64,000 nucleotides of DNA. It comes from Romboutsia faecis (GTDB lineage: Bacteria; Bacillota; Clostridia; Peptostreptococcales; Peptostreptococcaceae). Positions 53,013 to 62,118 of the stretch are shown one piece after another. Location: contig NZ_JACRWE010000001.1 of the NCBI RefSeq assembly GCF_014323405.1, positions 620,001 to 684,000 on the forward strand, written 5' to 3'. The position numbers and the translations under genes were made by a program. The number at the start of each line of letters is the position of its first letter. Position 1 is the stretch's first letter. Below the pieces are notes generated by a model that ran no database searches, was not told where the DNA came from, and saw nothing but the letters and a program-made list of their open reading frames with translations.

Positions 53013-53156
53013 ACTTTCTCCTTTTATTGTTATTTAATTTATTTTTAATATACCCTAAATTCCTATTATATACTTTAGATAAATATAAAAATTCGCTTCT
53101 CTAATGTCGACAACGACTTCATCTGTTGCTTAAGTTTAATAGTCGATATTATAAAA

Positions 53157-53200
53157 TAGTGTAGTTATCTAAATTACATATAATTTGATAAACTACACTA
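53157..53200 (-). terminator. Terminator after the XRE regulator gene
   Basis: TAGTGTAGTTATC pairs with GATAAACTACACTA (one bulge) around a 17-base loop, followed by TATTTTAT on the minus strand. Confidence 0.7.
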
Positions 53201-53214
53201 CTATACTATAAATA

Positions 53215-53658
53215 TTATTTTTTAACACTACTTTTTAAATACTTACCTATAGGCTCTATTATAAATCCAAACCCTAAACCTATAAAGCCTGCCATTGACC
53301 ACATATAGTTACCAGTTATAGTACCCAGTATCATTCCTATTATCGTACAACCAATCATTAAATCAACCGACAAGTCATCTTTTTCCGCATTGTTTCCTTT
53401 ACAGTAATTTATTTCATCAGTATTTGAATAATTTACTTCTATTTTATTATCATCTACTTTATCCTCTCTCAATACTAGATCGTCTATGGTCGTATTAAAT
53501 ATATTTCTAAGTAATATAAGATTATCTATATCTGGATACGCTTTACCCGACTCCCATTTAGATATAGCTTGACGAGATATATTTAGTTTATCAGCTAGTT
53601 GTTCTTGAGATAAATTATTTTCTTTTCTAAGTTTTTTTAAGTTTTCTCCTAAATTCAA
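53215..53658 (-). CDS. XRE-family regulator with C-terminal membrane hairpin
   Basis: A 147-residue protein. The N-terminal helix-turn-helix (about 3-58; LSQEQLADKLNISRQAISKWE) is followed by a polar linker and two hydrophobic segments (about 100-140), so it is a membrane-tethered DNA-binding protein. I place the start at TTG 53658 because the AGAGGTG site overlaps the in-frame GTG at 53667. This type often responds to envelope stress or a partner gene. No partner is adjacent. Confidence 0.8.
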   Translation of the reverse strand: MNLGENLKKLRKENNLSQEQLADKLNISRQAISKWESGKAYPDIDNLILLRNIFNTTIDDLVLREDKVDDNKIEVNYSNTDEINYCKGNNAEKDDLSVDLMIGCTIIGMILGTITGNYMWSMAGFIGLGFGFIIEPIGKYLKSSVKK

Positions 53659-53768
53659 TATACGCACCTCTTTTCAATAAAAATTATATATTGTCATGAA
53701 AATTTAATATATAATGTAATAGTTGCTTTTTGTAAACTTATAGTTGCATATACTGATATTACTTTGTT

Positions 53769-54245
53769 TTATAATGTATTATATCCTTTACAAACATCTA
53801 CCCACTTCTCACAATTTGAATATCTATTTAATTCATCGCAAGTAAGTTCGATAGATGAATTACTGCTTCCTGCTGCAGGAAATACTGTTTCAAATCTTTT
53901 CATAGATTTATCTAAGTATACTTTAACATCTGTTTTTAATGCAAATGGGCAAACACCACCTACAGCATGGCCAGTAAATTCCAAAGCTTCTTCTGGAGTT
54001 AGTATTTTTGCCTTACATCCAAATTCTTTTTTAAACTTTTGATTATCTATTTTCGCATCTCCTGATGTAACTATTAAAATAGCTCCATCATTTATTTTAA
54101 AAGAAAGAGTTTTTGCTATTCTAGCAGGAATAACCCCAACTGCTTGTGCTGCTAATTCAACAGTTGCACTAGACTTCTCATGTTCCACTATATCACTATC
54201 TCTATTAAATTGTTTGAAATACTCTCTTACTTCTTCTATTGCCAA
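53769..54245 (-). CDS. YbaK/EbsC-family Cys-tRNA(Pro)/aminoacyl-tRNA deacylase
   Basis: A 158-residue trans-editing enzyme of the prolyl-tRNA synthetase editing-domain superfamily, which hydrolyses mischarged tRNA. 'VELAAQAVGVIPARIAKTLSF', the lysine in VTSGDAKIDN and HAVGGVCPFAL are the family blocks around the active site. It starts with TTG at 54245 after GGGGATG. It is a single-gene unit. Confidence 0.85.
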   Translation of the reverse strand: MAIEEVREYFKQFNRDSDIVEHEKSSATVELAAQAVGVIPARIAKTLSFKINDGAILIVTSGDAKIDNQKFKKEFGCKAKILTPEEALEFTGHAVGGVCPFALKTDVKVYLDKSMKRFETVFPAAGSSNSSIELTCDELNRYSNCEKWVDVCKGYNTL

Positions 54246-54381
54246 GTTTAAACATCCCCTTTAAAACTAATTTAGTACTTTTAATTATTCTTAATTTTAT
54301 CAACACTTATACAATAGCTATATTAATAAATCCCAAAATACTTTCTATAACCATTTTTTTAATCTCCTTATTATTGATATT

Positions 54382-55629
54382 TTATTCATAATTATTTGTA
54401 TTTAAATTACCAAAATTATAACTTCCACCACCACTACTTACTGATGTAAACTTGTTTATTATAGGTAAATCAACTACAAATTTATAAGAATACTCTATAT
54501 TAACATTATTTAAATCAAAAGATTCTTTTCCTAATTTAAGTCCTTTTGGCATTAAAAATGTTATACATTTTTCTCCAAAAGGTTCTATACCATCTTGCAT
54601 TAATTTATTATTATTTAGATCAGATTTATAGTAATCTAAACTAACAAATGAAGCAAATGTATAGCTATTATCCTCAAGCATTATTTCTTTTCCAAAGTCT
54701 AAATTTACCTTTTCTAATATAAATCGGTATTTACTTCTATTTATAATTTTAAATCTTACAAGGGTACCTTCTTCAACTTCTTGGTATCCATCTAAATTAA
54801 TATCAGCATTTATTTCATTATTATCATCATAATCTTGCATATATACTATATTTCCATACATTTTTTTATTTACTAAAATATGTATATTAAATATAATTAC
54901 AATAATTATAGCTACTATAAAGAATTTCTTAAAATTTATAATATTTTTATCCTTAATGATTCTAATAGATAAAATCATTGATAATATAAATATCAAACTA
55001 GATGCAAAGGCTATGCTATATAAATTTACGTATTTAGTGTTCATATCATATATTATATACTCAAATATCTTACTTAAAGGACCTCCAAATGAATAAAACA
55101 CATCTATCGAATTAAAATCATTGTAAATTTTATCTGTTATTAAAGATAAAATTCCAAATCCAACAAATCCTAAAATTATTGAAACTCCATTTATATAAAC
55201 TTTAGACTTTCTATATCCAAATTTAAATATTATTGGTAGTATTATAGAAATTATAGTTAAGAAAATAATATTTGAAATTAAAACATCGTTTAGCACTGAA
55301 CCTCTATAGAAAACCCCACCTAATATCCAAGTAATTATTGAATTCATTACAGTGGTTATAATTATTAAACTAAATCCAAATATATACTTAGAGTAGACCA
55401 AATTTTCTTTATTTACTGGCATACTTAATATAAAGTTTTCTGAATTATTTTCATAATCTTGTTTAAAACTGCTAATTAAGATTAAATAACTTATGATAAT
55501 ATTTACAGTGAAGTAAGATATCGGATTCAAAAACGTATAAAAAAATAACAATATAAATAAATACTGTAGATTAGATTTTTTATTTGATATAATTGTTGTT
55601 ATTATATCCTTTTTTATTAATTCGAACAT
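54382..55629 (-). CDS. ABC-2 type permease with C-terminal outer domain, copy 2
   Basis: A 415-residue membrane protein. Six or seven helices fill residues about 20-252, as in ABC-2 permeases of the YtrC/D type. A beta-rich soluble domain (about 265-415) with a Ser/Gly/Asn tail follows and should lie outside the membrane if the last helix is the seventh. It is a tandem duplicate of the preceding gene (compare NLVYSKYI and LNDVL in both) and starts at the stop of that gene. Confidence 0.75.
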   Translation of the reverse strand: MFELIKKDIITTIISNKKSNLQYLFILLFFYTFLNPISYFTVNIIISYLILISSFKQDYENNSENFILSMPVNKENLVYSKYIFGFSLIIITTVMNSIITWILGGVFYRGSVLNDVLISNIIFLTIISIILPIIFKFGYRKSKVYINGVSIILGFVGFGILSLITDKIYNDFNSIDVFYSFGGPLSKIFEYIIYDMNTKYVNLYSIAFASSLIFILSMILSIRIIKDKNIINFKKFFIVAIIIVIIFNIHILVNKKMYGNIVYMQDYDDNNEINADINLDGYQEVEEGTLVRFKIINRSKYRFILEKVNLDFGKEIMLEDNSYTFASFVSLDYYKSDLNNNKLMQDGIEPFGEKCITFLMPKGLKLGKESFDLNNVNIEYSYKFVVDLPIINKFTSVSSGGGSYNFGNLNTNNYE

Positions 55630-55630
55630 C

Positions 55631-56833
55631 TTACTCTCCCCTTAGCCTTTCAATTATTTTTTCTCCTAAATCCTTAATGAGAATCTCTTTTTCCTCCCAA
55701 GTAATAGTTGTATATGCACCATCACCAATTGGTAGATCTTTCGAAAAAGTTCCATTATACTTTAAACTAGTGGAATCTAAATCAAAGAATTTATCATTAA
55801 TTTTAATACCTTTAGGATATAAAAACTCTATGTATCCTTCTTTTTTAGGTTCTATACCTGTCCAAGTAATATCATTTTCTTCTCCAAATTTTATTGGGAG
55901 AATATTTAATTTAAAAGCTTCTCTAGAGTCTATGATTTTATTATCATCACTTCTTTTACATGAAAAAAATGTAATACTTGCATTTTCTAGTCTATAGGTA
56001 TATCCACTGTTATTTTTTATTTTCATCTTAATTAGCACACCATTATCAGTTTCTTCATATCTATCAACACTAATATCAGTATTTATATCATCTATCTTCT
56101 TATAATCTTCTACACTAATTCTCTCATTAAATATATGCTTATTAACTCCTATAAAAAATAAAATCACAATTATTGTATAAGCACTTACTTTAGCAAATTT
56201 ATTCATATTTTTACCCCCTTTATCGCATTTAATAATTTGTAGGGATAAAAACATTGAAAGTATAAAAATTACTATAGCTCCAAAACTTATACTATATAAA
56301 TTAATTGATGATGTATAATTATTTAATGTATGGTCTACTACTGACATTAAAAATGCTCCCACCTGAAAAAGTATAAATACTAACGCTATAAATCCAAAAA
56401 TAAATTTTACTTTTTTATCTTTAAACTTAAAATGTATAGGTAATACAACTGATACTATAAGTAAATATAGTATTAAGGATACTAATACATCATTTAATAC
56501 TGCTCCCCTATGTATTTTTATACTAAGAATTTCAAAAATAATATTATTTATAATAGTCGTAGTAAATATCAATGCTATGCTTAATATGTATTTCGAATAA
56601 ACTAAATTATCTTTATTAATGGGCATACTCATTATAAATTTATAAGCATTATCTTCATAATCATAAGCAAAGGTATTTATTAATATTACATAGCTCATAA
56701 ATACATTGATAGCAAAATATGCAATTGGATTAAAAAATGTATAACATATTAATAAGGTTAGAATATACCTAAATAAAAGTTGCCTATCAGACTTTATAGT
56801 AACTAAAATATCTTTCTTTATTAAATCAAACAT
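55631..56833 (-). CDS. ABC-2 type permease with C-terminal outer domain, copy 1
   Basis: A 400-residue membrane protein with the same plan as its downstream copy: helices at about 20-235 and a beta-rich domain at about 245-400 containing 'DINTDISVDRYEETDNGVLI', parallel to the copy's 'EINADINLDGYQEVEEGTLV'. The two probably form the heterodimeric channel driven by the ATPase upstream. The outer domains may bind an antibiotic or wall ligand, by inference. Confidence 0.75.
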   Translation of the reverse strand: MFDLIKKDILVTIKSDRQLLFRYILTLLICYTFFNPIAYFAINVFMSYVILINTFAYDYEDNAYKFIMSMPINKDNLVYSKYILSIALIFTTTIINNIIFEILSIKIHRGAVLNDVLVSLILYLLIVSVVLPIHFKFKDKKVKFIFGFIALVFILFQVGAFLMSVVDHTLNNYTSSINLYSISFGAIVIFILSMFLSLQIIKCDKGGKNMNKFAKVSAYTIIVILFFIGVNKHIFNERISVEDYKKIDDINTDISVDRYEETDNGVLIKMKIKNNSGYTYRLENASITFFSCKRSDDNKIIDSREAFKLNILPIKFGEENDITWTGIEPKKEGYIEFLYPKGIKINDKFFDLDSTSLKYNGTFSKDLPIGDGAYTTITWEEKEILIKDLGEKIIERLRGE

Positions 56834-56853
56834 TTAATTCCCCTCATTCCCAG

Positions 56854-57708
56854 TTATAATCTTTTAGTATAGTAATACATAAATTCTTCTATATTCGGAA
56901 TTTTTATATTATCTTCACCTACACTTTTAAGCATAGCTTTGTAGCTTTCCTCACTATCTATTTTTATTAAAGCCTCACTATAGTACTTTTTATGATTTAC
57001 ACTTATCATTGTACTTAACCCCTCTAAATCTTCTTTACTGCCTCTCACTATCCTATACTCTTCTTTTAAACTTTCCTTATCCTTGCTAAATACAATTTCA
57101 CCTTTATTGATAAATGTTATATAATCTGCTATTCTATCTAAATCTTCTGTGTTATGAGTACATATAAGAACACTAGTGTTTTCTCCTTCTATAAATTCTT
57201 GCAGATACATAAGTACTTCTTTTCTAACGATTGGATCAAGTCCTGCTGTCGGCTCATCTAGTATTAGTAGCTTAGCATTATGACTTAATGCATTTGCAAG
57301 CATAAGTTTTGCAGATTGACCTTTTGATAAGTTTTCTATCTTTAATTTTTCATTTATATTAAATTTTGTTAAATACTCATCAAACTTAGACTTTTTAAAG
57401 TCTTTATAAAAATAATTTGATATATTTTTAAAATCTTTTACAGTTACATGAGGATAAAAATTTAAACTATCATATACAAATCCAATCTTATTTTTTATTT
57501 CCTCTGGAGAATCTTCCACATTTTTTCCAAATATTTTTATATCTCCAATATCATAGTCTACTAAACCCATTATAAGTTTTATCAATGTTGTTTTTCCTGA
57601 ACCATTAGGACCGATTAACCCCATGATATATCCTTCTGGTAGTTGTAGACTTATATTTTTCAATTTAAAGCTCCCTAAATCTTTATTTAAATTTTTAATC
57701 TTAAGCAT
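56854..57708 (-). CDS. ABC transporter ATPase of the YtrA-type operon
   Basis: A 284-residue ATPase. It has Walker A IGPNGSGKTT, the signature LSKGQSAKLMLA, Walker B LLILDEPTAGLDP and switch His in LICTHNTED. It starts at the ATG at 57708 behind AGGGGTG, four bases after the GntR stop. It is encoded between the GntR regulator and the two permeases, as in bacitracin- or cell-wall-antibiotic-responsive ytr operons. Confidence 0.88.
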   Translation of the reverse strand: MLKIKNLNKDLGSFKLKNISLQLPEGYIMGLIGPNGSGKTTLIKLIMGLVDYDIGDIKIFGKNVEDSPEEIKNKIGFVYDSLNFYPHVTVKDFKNISNYFYKDFKKSKFDEYLTKFNINEKLKIENLSKGQSAKLMLANALSHNAKLLILDEPTAGLDPIVRKEVLMYLQEFIEGENTSVLICTHNTEDLDRIADYITFINKGEIVFSKDKESLKEEYRIVRGSKEDLEGLSTMISVNHKKYYSEALIKIDSEESYKAMLKSVGEDNIKIPNIEEFMYYYTKRL

Positions 57709-57712
57709 ATGT

Positions 57713-58084
57713 TCACCCCTCATATAAACAATTAAATATTTCGATAATCTCTTTTTTGGATACGTCTATAATCTTTGATATTTCAATAATTTCTTCTATT
57801 TTATTTTCTATTTCTTTAATTTTTTCTTCAAAAATTATTTCCTTATTAAATCCAGCAACAAAAGTACCTTTTCCAGGAACTATATCAATAAATCCTTGTT
57901 TTTGTAATTCTTCATAAGCTCTTTTCGTAGTAATTACGCTTATATTTAAATCCCTAGCTAAAGCTCTTATTGATGGCAGTAAATCACCTGGTTTTAGTTC
58001 ATTTGAAATTATAGCTCCTTTAATTTGATTTGCAATTTGACCATATATTGTAGTATCCGATGAATTACTAATTATAATTTTCAT
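57713..58084 (-). CDS. GntR-family regulator, YtrA subfamily
   Basis: A 123-residue short GntR protein. The winged helix is at about 10-75 ('GDLLPSIRALARDLNISVIT') and the short two-helix tail replaces a ligand domain, as in YtrA. These repress their own ABC operon and respond to wall-active antibiotics. The promoter contains a matching palindrome. Confidence 0.88.
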   Translation of the reverse strand: MKIIISNSSDTTIYGQIANQIKGAIISNELKPGDLLPSIRALARDLNISVITTKRAYEELQKQGFIDIVPGKGTFVAGFNKEIIFEEKIKEIENKIEEIIEISKIIDVSKKEIIEIFNCLYEG

Positions 58085-58113
58085 AGCTACTCCTTTCTTA
58101 ATTCAAAGCACTA

Positions 58114-58155
58114 ACTGTATATATCCAGTATATACTGTATATACATATTAATCAA
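58114..58155 (-). promoter_or_regulatory. Promoter and operator of the YtrA-type operon
   Basis: TTGATT (58150-58155) and TATACT (58127-58132) are 17 bases apart on the minus strand. AGTATATACT, a perfect 10-bp palindrome (58127-58136), covers the -10. ACTGTATATA is directly repeated at 58114 and 58134, 20 bp apart. This is the probable autoregulatory site of the GntR protein. Confidence 0.7.
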
Positions 58156-58245
58156 TATAATTATCCTACAACATATGTTAATTTATTATCTTTTTTAAAC
58201 CATAACCAAATTATGTTATAATACAAAGTATAAAGAGGTGGAAAG

Positions 58246-59046
58246 ATGAAAAGAATTATAACTATAAACTCAAATCAAATAAATAAGTCAATTGAGACTA
58301 GGGATTTATTAAGAGAAAAGCTAATCAGTGCTGGATTTAATGTATGCTATGATTTTCATCCAAACACAGAACTTATTATATCAATTGGTGGAGATGGTTC
58401 TTTTTTAAAGACGGTTCATGATTTTGATTTTCCAGATGTACCTATTGTCGGAATAAATACTGGTCATCTTGGCTTCTTTCCTGAAATCTCACCCGAAGAG
58501 ATAGACAAGTTTATAGAAGCTTACTTAAATAATGATTATATTGTTGAAGAAGTTCCTGTTATTCAGGCTAGCGTATGTACTAATAAAAGTTGCTGTGATG
58601 TTTTTGCTATTAATGAAGTTGTTGTAAAAGGAGATAAATCAAGAACTATACATCTTAATCTAAAGGTTAATGATCGACATATACAAAATTTTAGTGGTGA
58701 CGGTATGATAGTATCTACTCCAACTGGATCTACAGCTTATAATTATGCTGCCGGTGGTAGTATTGTAGATACTAGTATAGAGCTAATGCAATTAACACCG
58801 CTTTACCCAATCAATACAAATGCATATAGATGTTTTACATCTAGTATTATATTTTCAATTGACTCTATTATAAAAATTGCACCAGAGTATAGATTTGAAG
58901 ATTCTATACTAATTGTAGTTGATGGAGTTGAACACAGATTTAGACAAATCTCAGATATTCAGATTTTTTCATCTGATATGAAAATTAGTTTGCTTAGAAT
59001 GGCTAACTATGAATTCTGGAGCAGGGTATCTGAGAAATTTTTATAA
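58246..59046 (+). CDS. nadK: NAD kinase
   Basis: A 266-residue enzyme that phosphorylates NAD to NADP. The catalytic GGDG motif is in SIGGDGSFLKTV, followed by NTGHLGFFPE and SGDGMIVSTPTGSTAYN, all diagnostic of NAD kinases. It lies 20 bases upstream of the yfcE-like gene, so the two form a unit. Confidence 0.93.
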   Translation: MKRIITINSNQINKSIETRDLLREKLISAGFNVCYDFHPNTELIISIGGDGSFLKTVHDFDFPDVPIVGINTGHLGFFPEISPEEIDKFIEAYLNNDYIVEEVPVIQASVCTNKSCCDVFAINEVVVKGDKSRTIHLNLKVNDRHIQNFSGDGMIVSTPTGSTAYNYAAGGSIVDTSIELMQLTPLYPINTNAYRCFTSSIIFSIDSIIKIAPEYRFEDSILIVVDGVEHRFRQISDIQIFSSDMKISLLRMANYEFWSRVSEKFL

Positions 59047-59066
59047 AATACATAGGAGATTTTACA

Positions 59067-59630
59067 ATGAAAATAGGCGTAATGAGTGATACTCACGGAA
59101 GTTTAGAGTATTTTGAGAAGGCTATAAAAACGTTATCCGATTGTGATGTTCTACTTCATGGTGGAGATATACTTTACCATGGTCCTAGAAATGACTTACC
59201 TAAGGATTACAATCCTAAGGCTGTTATTGAAAAAATAAATAATTTAAATAATATACTTATAACTAAGGGGAACTGTGAAGCTGATGTAGACCAAATGGTA
59301 ATAAAACATCCTATCCAAAGTCCTTATGTTATGAGTCAATTTGGAGAAATAAGAATATTACTAACTCATGGATATACTAGTTCTAAAGAAGACACTATAG
59401 AAAAAGCTAAGAGTATGGGAGCCGATATATTAATTCTTGGACATACTCATGTAAAAGAATTATTTTTTGATGAATCTTTGATAGTTTTAAATCCAGGAAG
59501 TACATCTATACCAAAAGATGGTACTCATTCTGTTGCTACAATTGAAATAATTGAATCAGACACTGAAGATGAGTTAGATTTAGACTTTAACTTTATAGAT
59601 TTAAATACAGGTAAAATTATAGAATTGTAA
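59067..59630 (+). CDS. YfcE/MJ0936-family phosphodiesterase
   Basis: A 187-residue metal-dependent phosphodiesterase. Metal motifs in order are MSDTHGS, LLHGGDIL, TKGNCEAD, LLTHGYT and LGHTHVKE. The family cleaves phosphodiester bonds of unknown physiological substrates and is cytoplasmic. It is the second gene of the nadK unit. Confidence 0.88.
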   Translation: MKIGVMSDTHGSLEYFEKAIKTLSDCDVLLHGGDILYHGPRNDLPKDYNPKAVIEKINNLNNILITKGNCEADVDQMVIKHPIQSPYVMSQFGEIRILLTHGYTSSKEDTIEKAKSMGADILILGHTHVKELFFDESLIVLNPGSTSIPKDGTHSVATIEIIESDTEDELDLDFNFIDLNTGKIIEL

Positions 59631-59643
59631 TTTTAATTCAAAT

Positions 59644-59693
59644 AAAATAAGGAATCTTTAAATATATTTATATTATAAGACTCCTTATTTTTA
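59644..59693. terminator. Bidirectional terminator between yfcE-like gene and pepT
   Basis: AAATAAGGAaTCTT pairs with AAGActCCTTATTT around an A/T-rich loop, flanked by A and T tracts on both sides. Confidence 0.75.
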
Positions 59694-59695
59694 TT

Positions 59696-60919
59696 TTATC
59701 GTTCAGTATAATTTTCAGCTATTTTTATAATTAATTTTGAGCATCTCTCCATTGAATCTATTGATACACATTCATTTTTACTATGAAAGTTCATTCCTCC
59801 AGTAAATATATTTGGACAAGGTAATCCTTCATAAGATAACCTTGATCCATCAGTTCCTCCTCTTATAGGTATTATATTTGGAGTTATACCCACTTCTTCC
59901 ATTGACTTTTTAGCTATATCAACAATAAACATAACTGGTTCTACTTTTTCTTTCATGTTATAATATTGATCTTTCAAGTCTAAAGTTATTCTTCCATCAT
60001 ATTTTTCATTTAACTTTTCTATAACATCTGTCATATAAGCTTTTCTAGCTTCAAACTTCTCTCTATCGTGATCTCTTATAATATAAATCATAGTCACTTC
60101 TTCTACACTTCCATTTATATCATTTAGATGATAGAAACCTTCATAGTTTTCTGTTGTTTCAGGCCTCTCGTTTGTTGGGAAAGATTGAGCTATTTCGCAG
60201 GCAATATGTAAAGCATTTATCATCTTATTCTTTGCTGAACCTGGATGAACATTTCTTCCTTGTATTTTTATTGTAGCTCCTGCGGCATTAAAATTCTCAT
60301 ATTCAAGTTCTCCCTCAACACCACCATCTATTGTATATGCATATTTTGCACCGAATTTTTTTACATTAAATAAGTCTGCACCTCTTCCAATTTCTTCATC
60401 AGGTGTAAATCCTATTTTTATATTCCCATGTTTAACTTCTGGGTGATTTCTTAAGTATTCTACTGCAGTCATAATAGCCGTTATTCCAGCTTTATCATCT
60501 GCCCCTAATAAAGTTGTTCCATCAGTTACAATTATATCATGACCTTTTAATTCACTTAATTCTGGATAATCTTTTATGTATGTTATAATATTTAGTTCCT
60601 CATTTAAAATTATGTCTTCTCCATTATAATTTTTTATAACTCTTGGTTTTACATCTTTTCCTGTAATATCTGGTGCTGTATCTAAATGAGATATAAATCC
60701 TATAGTATCTACACCCTCAGTATTACCTTTTAATGTAGCCATCACGTAGCTATTTTCATCTACATTAGCATCCTCTAACCCTAATTTCTTTAATTCCTCA
60801 ACTAAGTAATTCGCAAATATTCTTTGTCCTTCTGTAGAAGGGCAAGCTGAGTTATTACTATCTGCTGTTGTATCAAATTTAACATAGTTTAAAAATCTTT
60901 CTGTAATTTTTTCCTTCAT
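59696..60919 (-). CDS. pepT: Peptidase T (tripeptide aminopeptidase)
   Basis: A 407-residue M20B zinc peptidase that removes the N-terminal residue from tripeptides. Zinc and catalytic motifs: ISHLDTAPD (His/Asp near 78), LLGADDKAG (bridging Asp), FTPDEEIGRG (catalytic Glu) and FHSKNECVS (C-terminal His). 'NVHPGSAKNKMINAL' is in the dimer domain. It has an AAGGAG site. Together with the M18 enzyme it indicates peptide use. Confidence 0.93.
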   Translation of the reverse strand: MKEKITERFLNYVKFDTTADSNNSACPSTEGQRIFANYLVEELKKLGLEDANVDENSYVMATLKGNTEGVDTIGFISHLDTAPDITGKDVKPRVIKNYNGEDIILNEELNIITYIKDYPELSELKGHDIIVTDGTTLLGADDKAGITAIMTAVEYLRNHPEVKHGNIKIGFTPDEEIGRGADLFNVKKFGAKYAYTIDGGVEGELEYENFNAAGATIKIQGRNVHPGSAKNKMINALHIACEIAQSFPTNERPETTENYEGFYHLNDINGSVEEVTMIYIIRDHDREKFEARKAYMTDVIEKLNEKYDGRITLDLKDQYYNMKEKVEPVMFIVDIAKKSMEEVGITPNIIPIRGGTDGSRLSYEGLPCPNIFTGGMNFHSKNECVSIDSMERCSKLIIKIAENYTER

Positions 60920-60983
60920 ATAAGCTCCTTCTTTCTTATGTAATTAATTTTATATATACTTTATATTTATTGTTTGCTACTAA

Positions 60984-62036
60984 TTAAAGAATTTCAACTT
61001 TTTTTAATATATCGTGCATAGCTACTAATCCTAAACAAAATATTATTCCAATTATCCCTTTAATCTGTACCCCTATAAAAATAGCAATAACTGTAGATAA
61101 AGGATTCAAACCAATATGTGCAGATACTAGTTTTGGCTCAAGTATTTGCCTTACTACTGATAATCCTAGAAATACAATACTTATTGATATCGAAATAAAG
61201 TAATTTTCAATAATAAGATTATAAACTATTATAGGAACAAAAATTACCACTATTCCTAGGAATGGAACTAAGTCTAGTAATCCTCCTATTATACCTAATA
61301 TAAACCCATAGGGTACTCCAAATAATTCAAAACTACCCCAAATAACTAAAAAAGTAATACTCATAAGTATCACATATGCTTTTATATATCCTAAAATAGA
61401 TATTCTAACTTCTTTTTTTATATTTTTAACCTTGCATTTTGCACTGTCTGTAAACATACTATAAAAGCTATCTTCAATTTTATCTAGATCTTGTGCAATA
61501 AAATAAGTAGATATAAATAAAGTTATTATTAGTATTACTATGTAAGGTATAGATGTTGCGAAATTTATTATATTACTTAAAAAGTTCTTAGATATTTCAA
61601 TTAAATCTGTGCTATATTTTCCTATAACTTCTTCAACATTAAAACTTGATATCTCTTTAAAATTTTCTAAATATAAGTTTGCCTGTTTAAGTAATGTTTC
61701 AATCATATTATTAATATCACTATAGTTTGTGTCTATATGATTTAAGAAAGTCATTATCTGCCTAGTACCTGATATAACTAATATAGTAGCGGTAGTAATT
61801 GCTATTGCTACACCTAAAAAACTAAGTATTAATGTAGATATCCCTTTATTTATATGCAACTTGTCTTTAAGTTTTTGAGATATTGGATTTATAATTAATG
61901 CTATGACTAGTCCAATAAAAAAAGGTGCTATATACGGAAATGTTTTATATATAAATATAAAACATAAACTATATATAACAAAAAAAACAGCATTGTTTTT
62001 TAATTTTTTTAAAAATTCTTTGTTTAATACTGCCAC
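60984..62036 (-). CDS. AI-2E (YtvI/PerM-like) family permease
   Basis: A 350-residue membrane protein of the AI-2E family with seven or eight helices, starting with GTG at 62036 after AAGGGGATGA. A long soluble segment (about 90-160) lies between helix groups. 'GLLDLVPFLGIVVIFVPIIV' and 'GLNPLSTVIAIFIGVQIKGI' are the conserved C-terminal blocks. Related YtvI proteins are sporulation-associated, and others are Na+/H+ antiporters. The exact role is not known. Confidence 0.8.
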   Translation of the reverse strand: MAVLNKEFLKKLKNNAVFFVIYSLCFIFIYKTFPYIAPFFIGLVIALIINPISQKLKDKLHINKGISTLILSFLGVAIAITTATILVISGTRQIMTFLNHIDTNYSDINNMIETLLKQANLYLENFKEISSFNVEEVIGKYSTDLIEISKNFLSNIINFATSIPYIVILIITLFISTYFIAQDLDKIEDSFYSMFTDSAKCKVKNIKKEVRISILGYIKAYVILMSITFLVIWGSFELFGVPYGFILGIIGGLLDLVPFLGIVVIFVPIIVYNLIIENYFISISISIVFLGLSVVRQILEPKLVSAHIGLNPLSTVIAIFIGVQIKGIIGIIFCLGLVAMHDILKKVEIL

Positions 62037-62085
62037 TTACTCATCCCCTTTATTTAATTATATACCCAATTATATTATAGTATAC

Positions 62086-62118
62086 AAATAAAACACTGCA
62101 GGTCGCAGTGTTTTATTT
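62086..62118. terminator. Bidirectional terminator after the CorC/HlyC gene
   Basis: AAATAAAACACTGC pairs exactly with GCAGTGTTTTATTT around a five-base loop. It overlaps the stop codon at 62117. Confidence 0.85.
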
